The position numbers and the translations under genes were made by a program. The notes beneath the pieces are model-generated. The model had not been told where the DNA came from, searched no databases, and saw only the letters and a list, made by a program, of their open reading frames with translations. This document shows, in pieces, positions 20,201 through 26,872 of a DNA stretch of 58,961 nt. Source of the stretch: an uncultured Collinsella sp. (GTDB taxonomy: Bacteria; Actinomycetota; Coriobacteriia; Coriobacteriales; Coriobacteriaceae); the NCBI GenBank assembly GCA_900544755.1, contig UQWQ01000001.1:1-58961 (forward strand), written 5' to 3'. Every line of letters starts with the position of its first letter. Positions within the stretch are counted from its first letter, which is position 1.

Positions 20201-22117
20201 TACGCTAACCTTGGAAAAGATGCACACGTGCTTACGAGCTTTGGCGAGCCGATGACGGGTCTGCTTACCTGGACATACAATTCTGCCAATGGGAAGGAAG
20301 TCGACTTTGGCTGGGACAGCTATATGGCTGCTGGCGGCTCGATGAAGGGGCTCGGCAAGAGTATCCTCTTCAATGGTGCCGACGGAAGGTTGCCCCAGGG
20401 CACCCAGCTTACGCTCATCGATGCGAACGTTGATGGCAAGGCCGGTGGCAGAGAGTATCACTATACGGTGGGCGAAGGCGGAGCAACGAGCGTTTCCCTG
20501 AGCGGAAACGACGGCTTTAAGGATTCTGCGGGCAATCCATATCAGGAGCGATGGCTGAGCGAGATCTTGGGTGTGTCGGCCACGCAGGATGGCGCCGGCA
20601 CATGGACCGTGTGTGATAACGAGGCAGAGGCGACCGCTAAAGCGAAACTCGATGGCAAGTGGACGCTGTTTAAGGTTGCGGGTGCTGACGTTCCCAGCAA
20701 CAGTCGCTATACGCTAAAGGTACCCAAGGAGAAGGATACCGGCAGAGAGAAGCGTGCATCGGAGAGCGTCTACCTAGTTGTCAACGTGCCCAAGTCGGGC
20801 GACGGCGTGACGCAAGCTAGTATCAACGGTTTTACGGCTTCGTCTATTGACTCGAATTCTTCGGGTGGCCGCATATCTTGGAATCTGCATCATGTTTTAC
20901 GCACCGATGGCAGCGACGATATTCAAAACAGTACGGCATCGACATACAGTATCTTGTCCAATTATGAGCAGAATGTAGTCGACAAAAAAGATGGGGCGTG
21001 CATTCCGGTTTCGAAGTCGGAGGACGGTGCCGCCTACGTTCTTTCTCTCGATGTCATGGATACGGTTACGTTTAGCCCGAGCCAATACTATACAGAGAGC
21101 GACCATCTGTTCTATCAGCTCGATACATCGCTGTGTCGCTATGGCGCCAACAACAACCTAATGGGAGTAAGCAGTTTCCCGAGCGGAACTTCGGCAATTG
21201 CGAAGTTCTATGTTGCCATCGGCAATCAGAACTACAGGTGGAGTGGCAGCGATTGGGAGCCGTATGACGCTTCGACGCCTGCGTTTACACAGATTGTGAC
21301 GGATACGGGTGATGACTCACTGAGGCTCACACTCGACCATGACCTTGCCGGAATCCGCAAGCGTGCAGCGGGCGGATCCTTTACCGTGCGTACGGTAGTG
21401 GAAGAGATTCGCCTTACGCCGGACGGCTGCAACAAGGTTATCTCCCTGTCCAAGCAGTCTGGCGAGGACGCCTGTACCAAGATGTCCTATACCGCCAAGC
21501 TTTCGACGCGTAAGGAAGGCCTTAATACCTCGAGCCTGACGCAGACGAAGCGCGGTAACGTCGGGTACTATCGCATGGACACGGGTGATACGACCATTAC
21601 GCTTTCTGCGCCAGATAAGTCGCAGCTTGGCATTAACGTGGACGACCTGCGTCCGATCGCGAATGGCACGATTGGTCTGGGTGCCACGTATGAACTGGGT
21701 GGACTCAGCAACGCCGCCGAGGCAATTGCGAACGCAGACTCTGTTGTGTACACGCTCTCGCTTCAGCGCCGCGGAACCGACGGCACGTATGAGAGCGTAA
21801 CGGATGATATCTCAAACTACGTAACAGTGACGGAGAGTAAGCTTGCCGCGGTCGCTCCCTCCGGTAGCACGATCACCTTCACTGACTCGAAGGAGAACGG
21901 CAAGTTCAAAACGAAGAACGGTAATACGACGTTTAGCCTGCCCTTTACCGTTAAGGTCAACACGCAGGTTGAACAGCGTGAGCAGTTCTACGCGAACTAT
22001 CGCTTGGTGATGACAGCGAGCCTGGTTAAGGGTGACGTGGCGAGCGCAACGCCTCAATCGCCCGACTATGTGACCTATACGCTCACGAGGGTGAACCTCA
22101 ACGGCATCGACCACTAG
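11270..22117 (+). CDS. Giant exported GLUG-repeat surface protein (3,615 residues)
   Basis: Starts MRTAKRILAEFMTVIMVLQ and continues ACSPTVAAVAAGW, a signal-peptide-like stretch; ATG 11270 has AGAGGT upstream. Residues about 35-130 are a highly acidic Asp/Ala/Glu/Ser spacer. From about 430 to 2600 there are at least 15 GLUG-like motifs of the form (A/I/F)GG(L/V/F)(I/V/L)G: GGFIGK near 441, AGGLVGW 589, IGGLIGC 1077, FGGVIGC 1891, VGGFVGK 2407, TGGLIGR 2491, SGGVVGS 2592. They sit in beta-rich Asn/Thr/Gly repeats that would fold as a long solenoid. The last ~1,000 residues have few such motifs. No LPXTG or membrane anchor is visible at the C-terminus (TLTRVNLNGIDH). GLUG motifs occur in adhesins and M26 proteases, so a fibrous adhesin is the best guess. 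It ends the operon and a strong terminator follows. Confidence 0.85.
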   Translation: MRTAKRILAEFMTVIMVLQACSPTVAAVAAGWQNISSEIAAASAEASDAAESGETKSDVTTGSGSSDTGAAGDGAEDDAAKDDAAAGDTSDSAAGSDSAGDQAEGDDSAGDTAADDAEQDADDAVSEDAAAQANATINTLDELVRLLKANGAESIVCKDDNSGIKSLDVKLSAAFTILSNADASLYYDAQIKVIITGDAKLTESANNGMSFQGFGSDEHPFEGKIYRSLNGVDSPVELTTNRTVFNNLKLTDQNNTVKIKWVGATTYSAPMIASKVSGGGKTLNAVVNIANPVGTDGTDTTSALTAPLLGEAMGDLTTEVTYGPAGSLEKLNVNAAGNIGLLANTVKSGTFTVGSVKFPDSLAAGGVVKTSSGNAGLLVGTVEDGATLNVGTLNVPAATVQSASGSAGGVVGLVGSNTGATVNVTEALDLHMLTVKGTTASGGFIGKATRLTLGSDSEKFTCPANVGDANSKSSGGFIGDVSFAGPVEFTDNDQIDTGEGVNLGQSGDTGAGGVFGLLDTTNGDVAISGGSYTSKLVTGSSSIYGGLVGRIQDVTNTEKSNNTLHIKTDAAGNRCSVDTTCSVAPRLAGGLVGWVAKSNNTGGVVIVDGADVTCHSPKANGKNCGFGGVVGALDSGYSVGGRSRFGILDCGDVRVETDKNESIACGAGIVGSAWNGGLRLRGTTDLSDCKLEANGNTSQILRSLDGCAPLVFALGSGSDAEATNDNYWLYKRPAAARIDDLTYNQVIRLTGEEGKLSKDLIKLDESTFYQPLCNLSGAPDAGSSAGYSWGKQLRSQNGDGKSGTYLINDADTFACIAMTVQTNGYFGGVFGIGTANITSWYGNSGNAISITSDIDLRGTGLEGLACDGSGQVNAFVGAVEGNHHTVTLAIGEPYGTRNGNALGANDSTEGNGKIYRHSRLGLFAAIGGSTANNQIATVNNLTVDGSIKFDNGLGVDAGSLAATITGKATLSGVTCKPKITCDDTFGNDVNIGGIAGSVRGGGTVTFDSSNISGSTKAQATVKTGATLNGNTRIGGAIGYVADVVAIVNVTSLEVGDATASENAITAGDSASNKKSQIGGLIGCITQGTAANATNVNITGLSFDSFSMTVGKNRDAKNGAGGLLGYSWGNTVVTIGDSSKNTSDSTYALKTNNASITANSSGELGGLVYAASGHWVINNYAIDLSGATINAESATTLGLLVGRGSKVASGVYGSESYTGLYLEDRAYWGTAYKVSGITVNASEKLSEFDEWVGNGKKPGSKLMDGEWNTVVSLHTYTDKLDMSGNAENDNSYKNRSNFGASHNTNGSIRYYYNLDRAYSALSANGKDYIAQKSVQLTAPEELLLWSACRYAPAEVQKYIAPGMTGVNVGLNSITVYINGGTSSEQKTIDLRGYSYYPAQPGGNVFVQDVNIKFCHSDIKSEYANNKSNSAGTQHENMHCGLLRTINANLTVGNVTLGGTIGIAVSDGDTSKAGPGGTVSGALVCRYIYGSSTSVKQVSINNLTLDGLTVDGVTDTTGYAPLLINEMQTYVNLSATNISAKGYEGDTKAATSLFGRLGVGSTADQVTATFSAISLPSATDNAMFTRASLLESFGYGEGKTGSAVYTFMMDDQTNDKVTFGSEIDSKGEYSGKQLWYYDESTYGTPAGLVTVDNKEANADTPQFGGYLPYVKKGNVNENKVQYHEIKVNQRVPKLTTGCGTYGDPYSITKASELNTVAEYINTQNAIDGWEVTIAANQEELCQRRSSSENTENEVTYIYKQANKTWERKTGEGTTDPNNALDDATMHSYLQSAYYSIEPVDSEGNGSDTLVLDTTAFQGLGNQSNPFRGVVVGNLRDGGLATIKINKPEGASALSGLIPYSYGSVVSNLNIEYSGMPVSIAYKSKDASGVPGAFFGGVIGCIMGGDNIIDGVSVNADAGFSVAGAAGDNGGGAHLVPVGGYVGAVAGGGVIFRNSSRGDGALNPWHSAGTSLYDNPYVGRVIDGYAFSELADGKSLDNTDRNYKVNNLDTSKTGCIKTDATQGRYRGDDANSSAITTTVNDSQGLLVLSAIISSGAAGGSANTNTTNDAYGTYAGSRAYMGGNNAKGVYQFGNKQYGKVRNASYTHVGRPASAADDFANAKNDDMKSPGIQLEGNALDYTSDGSDVNSPYLVKKYATWQTGNICAAQVSGMDLQFKAGETYDMTTYGTGYTGLSGRYYSNACASGKGADRDRIVPLVACINGNGATIKVGSKEASKVYGVTEYADDNYKLTGVGALFGTVTYTSTNVRGSIGTPGTDGAAAVGNGGYTVQNLKFDDCNISLTYINAAGAPSGAGDEQVGVGLLAGTTANASSLADYGKYAGITMDNCRVNGPNNVGGLLGASGYGSRRTDKDATLLVNRNDESRATTRYSPVKLYDCSYSNMDISGVQNVGGFVGKLNKNSAGGVWTKTNMSIAKNSTIVSTASNARTGGVVGLAGGGFLVNTDDAGTPSQGAEKAEISNVTLQPAASSATEGTGGLIGRSENGIVSVYNLCIQGDVQSKTVFGVRGSNNLKYVAGAVGEAASGGAFKFDSCVIKDIHLGARECSAGLIGDLKGGCALEVKNSTITGLVVDGSYSGGVVGSIGNTANSVTLLNSTIGENNFTGSKNAAWNSSLGSCSGGVSGDGRGSFRLVNVLMDRNIFGAQTSQGYLFGNSSSADLVNVFVAGIAIRPNSASESLKLMRNSSGADDLKKVNRKSYIAFAAYEDKLSDAKGATLYGNDAANGNVTPAVSPYVTTSPTSGLAVRASDADTAGRYLFGDGMNVGLATAIQNPSSPGVANRYTYTNIGGINDDGADQNTSSYNAKSVASMFNANNDASDSKVATDFPVLVISGNDNTTVKSYLNIVTNGGFSDACRLNNENGTNPHVTAKAEVFQLKDGVFVKDGDASNNPTLRVVNNGKNNMSFSPSSDWDNGKGRFTLLTVTFTEAGQSYNVQVPIIVKRKLEIDFTATYDYGTQFKEKDYANLGKDAHVLTSFGEPMTGLLTWTYNSANGKEVDFGWDSYMAAGGSMKGLGKSILFNGADGRLPQGTQLTLIDANVDGKAGGREYHYTVGEGGATSVSLSGNDGFKDSAGNPYQERWLSEILGVSATQDGAGTWTVCDNEAEATAKAKLDGKWTLFKVAGADVPSNSRYTLKVPKEKDTGREKRASESVYLVVNVPKSGDGVTQASINGFTASSIDSNSSGGRISWNLHHVLRTDGSDDIQNSTASTYSILSNYEQNVVDKKDGACIPVSKSEDGAAYVLSLDVMDTVTFSPSQYYTESDHLFYQLDTSLCRYGANNNLMGVSSFPSGTSAIAKFYVAIGNQNYRWSGSDWEPYDASTPAFTQIVTDTGDDSLRLTLDHDLAGIRKRAAGGSFTVRTVVEEIRLTPDGCNKVISLSKQSGEDACTKMSYTAKLSTRKEGLNTSSLTQTKRGNVGYYRMDTGDTTITLSAPDKSQLGINVDDLRPIANGTIGLGATYELGGLSNAAEAIANADSVVYTLSLQRRGTDGTYESVTDDISNYVTVTESKLAAVAPSGSTITFTDSKENGKFKTKNGNTTFSLPFTVKVNTQVEQREQFYANYRLVMTASLVKGDVASATPQSPDYVTYTLTRVNLNGIDH

Positions 22118-22143
22118 TTCCGAAGCCAACTGGCTTCGCAAAG

Positions 22144-22175
22144 GGGGCGGCAACCACCCGGTTGCCGCCCCTTTT
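22144..22175 (+). terminator. Terminator of the surface operon
   Basis: GGGGCGGCAACC (22144-22155) pairs perfectly with GGTTGCCGCCCC (22160-22171), followed by TTTT, 27 bp after the stop of the giant gene. Confidence 0.92.
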
Positions 22176-22206
22176 CTAGTCTGCGCGATCCCAGTCTTGG
22201 ACTCTG

Positions 22207-22411
22207 CTGAACAGTTAGTTCAGATACGTATAATTCCAGACCGCAGCAGGCGCATTCGGCGCTCGTTTTGGGGAAGAAAGGGGCTCAAAACTAGGGTTCG
22301 GTAGCCATCTGGGCTCGATTTGCGTGCAATGAGTCGCCAAAGAACCCTCTCCGGGGACCATAGCGCAGCTTTATCAGCATAGAAAAATACGTATCTGAAC
22401 TAACTGTCCAG
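22207..22411. mobile_element. MITE-like element, 205 bp with 25-bp terminal inverted repeats
   Basis: Termini 22207-22231 and 22387-22411 are inverted copies with one mismatch (outer CTGAACAGTTAG, inner GATACGTAT). There is no open reading frame. The interior has short G/C-rich words. No target-site duplication could be identified. It occupies part of the 680-bp gap between the surface operon and the HTH gene. Confidence 0.65.
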
Positions 22412-22465
22412 CCGCCGTTGGAGAAAGGTGTTTTAGTTCTCCCGACCCCTCCACCAAGCTTTCCA

Positions 22466-22518
22466 ACTTTCCACTTAACTTAACACCTAAGGTGGAAAGC
22501 TGGGTAGAAAGCTGGAAA
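22466..22518. repeat. Imperfect hairpin of GGAAAGCTGG-type repeats
   Basis: CTTTCCACTTA on the left pairs with TAAGGTGGAAAG on the right (one bulge) around a short A/T-rich centre, and GAAAGCTGG words repeat on the right side. The rest of the gap to 22799 is A/T-rich, with no gene seen. Confidence 0.4.
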
Positions 22519-22798
22519 GTAAGCGGAAGACTGACATGCTAGCTCAGAGGCTAGAGGGGCTAATAATTATGAAGACCATACCAAGCGAAACAAAAAGATA
22601 CCAATCTGGTTGGTAAAACACGCTCAATGAGCTGCGAGCTAACTAGACGCGTAAATAGAACGTAAAGAAATGTCGCAAATAAATGGCAAATGTCCAGATG
22701 CCGCCGTTGCTATTTTCGATTAACTGCTACGCGGGAACAGCAAAATGCTACTATCTAACATGCACGTAAGAAAGCAGATTAACGGTTAAGGCTAAGAA

Positions 22799-23203
22799 GT
22801 GGCAGGTATGTCGGAAGCAACTAGGACTCGCACGCATGCGCCTGAGATTAGGCAGCGCGCCGTCGAGATCCTCCAAGAGGGGGTCGGTCATCGCGCCCTT
22901 GCCGCGGAGCTTGGCATTCCCCAGGCCACGGCTCGTCAGTGGGCCCGCGCGTATGCCGTGGGCGGTGCCGACGCCGTTCTCAACGCCGGTTCGCATCATC
23001 ACACCTATTCGTTCGAAGTTAAGCTCGCCGTGGTTAAGGATCGCTTGGAAAACGGCCTGACGGTTCGCGAGGCCATGATCAAGCACAAGATTCCCAGCGG
23101 GTCTTCAGTCAAGGCTTGGTGCCGCCAGTATCGCGAGAGCGGTGAGTCCGCACTGGTTGATAAGCCGCGCGGACGCAAGCCGCGCGTTAAAAAGGTGGAA
23201 TAG
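22799..23203 (+). CDS. Orphan IS3-type transposase HTH protein
   Basis: A 134-residue protein with two helix-turn-helix units like the OrfA/InsJ half of IS3-family transposases: RQRAVEILQEGVGHRALAAE..ATARQWARAY near 15-50 and FEVKLAVVKDRLENGLTVRE..SGSSVKAWCRQYRESG near 75-115, ending in a basic tail (KPRGRKPRVKKVE). No OrfB/DDE catalytic partner follows; instead there is a terminator and the hydrogenase operon. No matching insertion-sequence ends are evident. It may be a remnant or a domesticated DNA-binding protein. The start is either GTG 22799 (AAGG upstream) or ATG 22808; both ribosome-binding sites are weak. Confidence 0.7.
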   Translation: MAGMSEATRTRTHAPEIRQRAVEILQEGVGHRALAAELGIPQATARQWARAYAVGGADAVLNAGSHHHTYSFEVKLAVVKDRLENGLTVREAMIKHKIPSGSSVKAWCRQYRESGESALVDKPRGRKPRVKKVE

Positions 23204-23215
23204 CAAACGGGATGG

Positions 23216-23238
23216 TGCGCCCACAGGGGCGCATTTTT
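23216..23238 (+). terminator. Terminator after the HTH gene
   Basis: TGCGCCC (23216-23222) pairs with GGGCGCA (23227-23233) and is followed by TTTTT. Confidence 0.85.
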
Positions 23239-23383
23239 CTTGCCGCCCCTCTGCTCCAATGCGGGCGTGCCCTTACCCCGTACGCCTAAAACTCCCCAGT
23301 TGACCGAAAACCTGCCGCCGCTACTCCTCAATTGAGCTATAACGTTAAACAATTGCAGCGTTTTTGCATGGGGGAGTGATGGT

Positions 23384-26266
23384 ATGACGCTACTGTATTT
23401 CCTTACCCTGTTTCCGCTGGTACCGGCGCTGGGCATGCTGCTCGCGCGCGGTGACCGCGCCCGCGATGCGGTGGGGCTCATAGGCTCCGGCATTATTATG
23501 GCGGTGACAGTTGTAGTCGCCGTCATGTTTTTTGGCACGGGTCCGCAGAGCTTTGAGGTTGCCCCCGGCACCTCGCATGTGCTCTCGATCGTCAGTTCCG
23601 TTATCGACGTCATCCTGTGCGCTGTCATCCTGTACAACGCGTACAAATATAGGAACGCGCTCACCACGGTGCTCGGCATAGTCCAGCTGGTGGGCTCGCT
23701 CGCCTTTGCAGCCATGACGCTGCCCGCGGCCGAAGCCGTCACCGCCACGCCGCTCTACCTGGATTACATGAGTGTGATCATGGTACTTGCCGTCGGCATC
23801 GTCGGCAGCCTAATCTGCGTGTATGCCCTGGGCTACATGAAGGACTTCCAGGCCCATGACGAGCACGAGGCAGCGCTGCGCGGGCAGGCGGCGCCCGACC
23901 GACGCCCGCAGTTCCTGGCGCTTATGTTCCTGTTCCTCTCGGCCATGTTCGTCATCGTGACAAGCGACAACCTTGAGTGGCTGTTCTGTGGCTGGGAAAT
24001 CACCACCGTGTGCTCGTTCCTCATGATTGGCTACACGCGCACGCCCGAGGCCATCAAGAACGCCTTCACCCAGATCATCCTCAACATGCTGGGCGGCATC
24101 GCGTTTTTGGCCGGACTCATGTACCTGCACGTTAACGGCATGCCGCTGACCATCTCGGGCATGATCGAGCTTTCCGGCACCGGAACCGCGCAATCCGCGC
24201 TGCTGGTGATGCCGGTCGTTCTGCTGTCGCTCGCCGCACTCACCAAGGCCGCACAGATGCCGTTCCACACTTGGCTGTTGGGTGCCATGGTTGCCCCTAC
24301 GCCCACGAGCGCCCTGCTGCACTCGTCCACCATGGTCAAAGCCGGCGTGTTCCTGATGGTCAAGCTCAGCCCGCTCTATGCCATCTATCCCGTGACCGGC
24401 TTTATGGTCACGAGCGTGGGCGCCATCACGTTTTTGCTCGCTGCCCTCATGGCCATCTCGCAGAGCAACGCCAAACGCGTGCTTGCGTACTCCACCATTT
24501 CCAACTTGGGCCTTATCAGCGCCTGCCTGGGTGTCGGCGCGCCCGAGGCCGTATGGGCCGCCATCTTCCTGATCCTGTTCCACACGGTGGCCAAGTCGCT
24601 GCTGTTCCTGTGCGTGGGCACGGCCGAGCATCATATCGGCAGCCGCAATATCGAGGACATGGACGGTATGTTCAGCCGCATGCCGCACCTTACGCGTCTG
24701 ATGATGCTGGGCATCATGGGCATGTTCGTGGCACCGTTTGGCATGCTCGTGTCCAAGTGGGGCGCCCTGGTGGCGTTCGCGCAGACCGGCAACGTGCTCA
24801 TGATCATGGTGCTTGCCTTTGGCTCGGCCGCGACGTTCTTCTTCTGGGGCAAGTGGCTTGCCAAGCTATCGGGCGTCGACCCCACGGCTCAAAACGTTGA
24901 GGTCAATGTCCATAAGACCGAATGGATGGCCCTCAACACCATCGCCGCGCTGCTGATTCTTTGCTGCGTGGCGTTCCCGCTCATCTCGAGCGGCCTGGTG
25001 TCGCCTTACTTGGCCATGGTGTTTGGCCGCGTGCCGTACGTTATTGGCAAGGACTCCATGTATCTGATGGTGGTTATCGTGGCGTTTATCGCCGTGGTGC
25101 TGCTGACTTCATTCCGCGTGAGCAACAAACCGCACGTCAACGTGTACCTTTCGGGTGTGGGGACCGACAAATATCGCCATTTCCGTGGCTCGATGGGACA
25201 CGAGGTGAAGGCCGAAAAGCGCAATTGGTACTCGGAGGACGCCCTTGGCGAGAAGCGTATTGGCCCCGCGGGTAGCGTCGTGTGTTGCAGCATTATCTTG
25301 TTTGCGCTGCTGTGTTGCGCGTGGATTGGGCCCGAGCGGCTTGCCATGAGCGCGCCCTCGGTGCTGCGCGGCAAGTATTTCGAAGGCTCGGGCGTCGTGG
25401 GCATTTTTATTGGCACCGTGGCGTTTGCTTTGCTGGCGCCGCTTGTGGGCGGCCTGATCGACGGCCTTGACCGTAAGCTTTCGGCTCGCATGCAGGGCCG
25501 CGTGGGTCCGCGTCTGCTGCAGCCCTTCTACGACGTTGCCAAACTGCTGCGCAAGGCCCCTGCCAGCGTAAACACCATGGACGATACCTATATGGCATGT
25601 GCGCTCATCTTTACCGTGGTAGGCGGCGGCATCTTTGTGTCGGGTTCCAACACGCTGCTGTGCGCTTTTATGGTGACGCTCGCCGCGATCTTTGTGGTGC
25701 TGGCGTCCGCCTCGACGCAAAGCCCGTTTGCGCAGGTCGGCGCCGATCGCGAGCTGCTGCAGGTTATGAGCTACGAGCCCGCCGTTCTGCTGATGAGCGT
25801 GGGCCTGTACCTTGCCACCGACAGCTTCGATTCCATTGCCGTGACGGGGCAGTCAGCCCCCATCATCGTGTACAGCGCGCCCATTTTCCTTGCGCTGCTC
25901 GCGGTGCTTACCATCAAGCTACGCAAGTCGCCGTTCGACCTTTCGTACTCGCATCACGCGCATCAGGAGATTGTCCAGGGCGTCGCCACCGAGATGAGCG
26001 GCAGCACGCTGGCCAAGATGACCCTTATGCACTGGTGCGAGACCGTGCTGTTTTTGATGTGGGTGGGCATGTTCTTTGTCTGGGACAACCCGGTGAGCTG
26101 GGCCGTAGCCCTGGTCGTGATGGCCGCGACGTATTTTGTCGAGGTACTGATCGATAACACCTTCGCCCGTAGCACCTGGCGCAGCTGCTTTAAGCTCGGC
26201 TGGGGCGTGGCGCTGGTGTTTGGCCTGCTCAACCTTATGCCCATCCTCGTCGACGTGTTTATTTAG
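23384..26266 (+). CDS. echAB: Fused Ech hydrogenase membrane subunits (NuoL/EchA-like + NuoH/EchB-like)
   Basis: A 960-residue membrane protein joining two normally separate subunits of group 4 [NiFe] hydrogenases. Residues 1 to about 640 are the antiporter-like NuoL/HyfB/EchA part; its family motif is HTWLLGAMVAPTPTSALLHS with the neighbouring TMVKAGVFL. From about 660 on is a NuoH/HyfC/EchB-like part: GLDRKLSARMQGRVGPRLLQ near 692 and SPFDLSYSHHAHQEIVQGVA, where the conserved acidic/His residues contact the ion path. There is no stop or second start between them. Together they would form the ion-pumping arm and the docking point for the soluble arm. It heads the operon; the next gene's ribosome-binding site overlaps its stop codon. 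In described Ech operons these are two genes. Confidence 0.9.
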   Translation: MTLLYFLTLFPLVPALGMLLARGDRARDAVGLIGSGIIMAVTVVVAVMFFGTGPQSFEVAPGTSHVLSIVSSVIDVILCAVILYNAYKYRNALTTVLGIVQLVGSLAFAAMTLPAAEAVTATPLYLDYMSVIMVLAVGIVGSLICVYALGYMKDFQAHDEHEAALRGQAAPDRRPQFLALMFLFLSAMFVIVTSDNLEWLFCGWEITTVCSFLMIGYTRTPEAIKNAFTQIILNMLGGIAFLAGLMYLHVNGMPLTISGMIELSGTGTAQSALLVMPVVLLSLAALTKAAQMPFHTWLLGAMVAPTPTSALLHSSTMVKAGVFLMVKLSPLYAIYPVTGFMVTSVGAITFLLAALMAISQSNAKRVLAYSTISNLGLISACLGVGAPEAVWAAIFLILFHTVAKSLLFLCVGTAEHHIGSRNIEDMDGMFSRMPHLTRLMMLGIMGMFVAPFGMLVSKWGALVAFAQTGNVLMIMVLAFGSAATFFFWGKWLAKLSGVDPTAQNVEVNVHKTEWMALNTIAALLILCCVAFPLISSGLVSPYLAMVFGRVPYVIGKDSMYLMVVIVAFIAVVLLTSFRVSNKPHVNVYLSGVGTDKYRHFRGSMGHEVKAEKRNWYSEDALGEKRIGPAGSVVCCSIILFALLCCAWIGPERLAMSAPSVLRGKYFEGSGVVGIFIGTVAFALLAPLVGGLIDGLDRKLSARMQGRVGPRLLQPFYDVAKLLRKAPASVNTMDDTYMACALIFTVVGGGIFVSGSNTLLCAFMVTLAAIFVVLASASTQSPFAQVGADRELLQVMSYEPAVLLMSVGLYLATDSFDSIAVTGQSAPIIVYSAPIFLALLAVLTIKLRKSPFDLSYSHHAHQEIVQGVATEMSGSTLAKMTLMHWCETVLFLMWVGMFFVWDNPVSWAVALVVMAATYFVEVLIDNTFARSTWRSCFKLGWGVALVFGLLNLMPILVDVFI

Positions 26267-26278
26267 GAGGCGGCATCC

Positions 26279-26872
26279 ATGGATCATAAAATGTCGCGCT
26301 CACCGTGGGTTATTCATTACGACGGCTCGAGCTGCAACGGATGCGATATCGAGGTGCTGGCCTCGCTTACCCCACTGTTCGATGCGGAGCGCTTTGGCGT
26401 GGTCAACACCGGCAACCCCAAACATGCGGACATCTTTTTGGTGACGGGCTCGGTCAATGCCCAGAACCTGCCCGTCGTGCGTCAGATTTACAACCAGATG
26501 CTCGAGCCCAAGTGCGTGGTGGCGTGCGGCATCTGCGCGTGTTCGGGCGGCGTGTTCCGCGATGCGTACAACGTGATCGGCGGCGTGGACCGCGCGATTC
26601 CCGTGGACGTGTACGCGCCCGGGTGCGCCATTCGCCCCGAGACGGTGATCGATGCCATTGTAGAGGCGTGCGGCATCTTGGACCAGAAGGAGGTCGTGAT
26701 GCGCGCCGGCGGCGATCCGCTCACCGTGGGCGGCGCCGCCACCTGGGACGGTGGCGTTGAGCTGGGCGAGGACGGGTTTGTGGCCGCGGCTGAGGCCGGC
26801 GACGCGCCCGCCGCTGGCGACGCACCTGCTGGGACGCCCGCCGCGTCCGTCGCTGCAAAGGAGGCCGAGTAA
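26279..26872 (+). CDS. echC: Ech hydrogenase small subunit (NuoB/EchC-like)
   Basis: Electron-transfer subunit holding the cluster next to the [NiFe] site. The four cluster cysteines are in family order: CNGCDIE (residues 19-25; two cysteines), CGICACSGG and PGCAIRPE. The family fold ends near residue 145. About 50 further residues form an Ala/Gly/Pro/Glu-rich tail (AAEAGDAPAAGDAPAGTPAA), not needed for the fold and similar in style to the tail of the next subunit. The ATG has TAGGAGG upstream. The stop overlaps the next start by one base (TAATG), indicating translational coupling. Confidence 0.92.
   Translation: MDHKMSRSPWVIHYDGSSCNGCDIEVLASLTPLFDAERFGVVNTGNPKHADIFLVTGSVNAQNLPVVRQIYNQMLEPKCVVACGICACSGGVFRDAYNVIGGVDRAIPVDVYAPGCAIRPETVIDAIVEACGILDQKEVVMRAGGDPLTVGGAATWDGGVELGEDGFVAAAEAGDAPAAGDAPAGTPAASVAAKEAE

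Noticed and set aside
11270..22117. M26-type IgA protease, because GLUG motifs occur in those and HENMH occurs near residue 1433.
   Set aside because: HENMH falls inside a GLUG-like repeat with no downstream Glu motif of the family, so it is probably chance.
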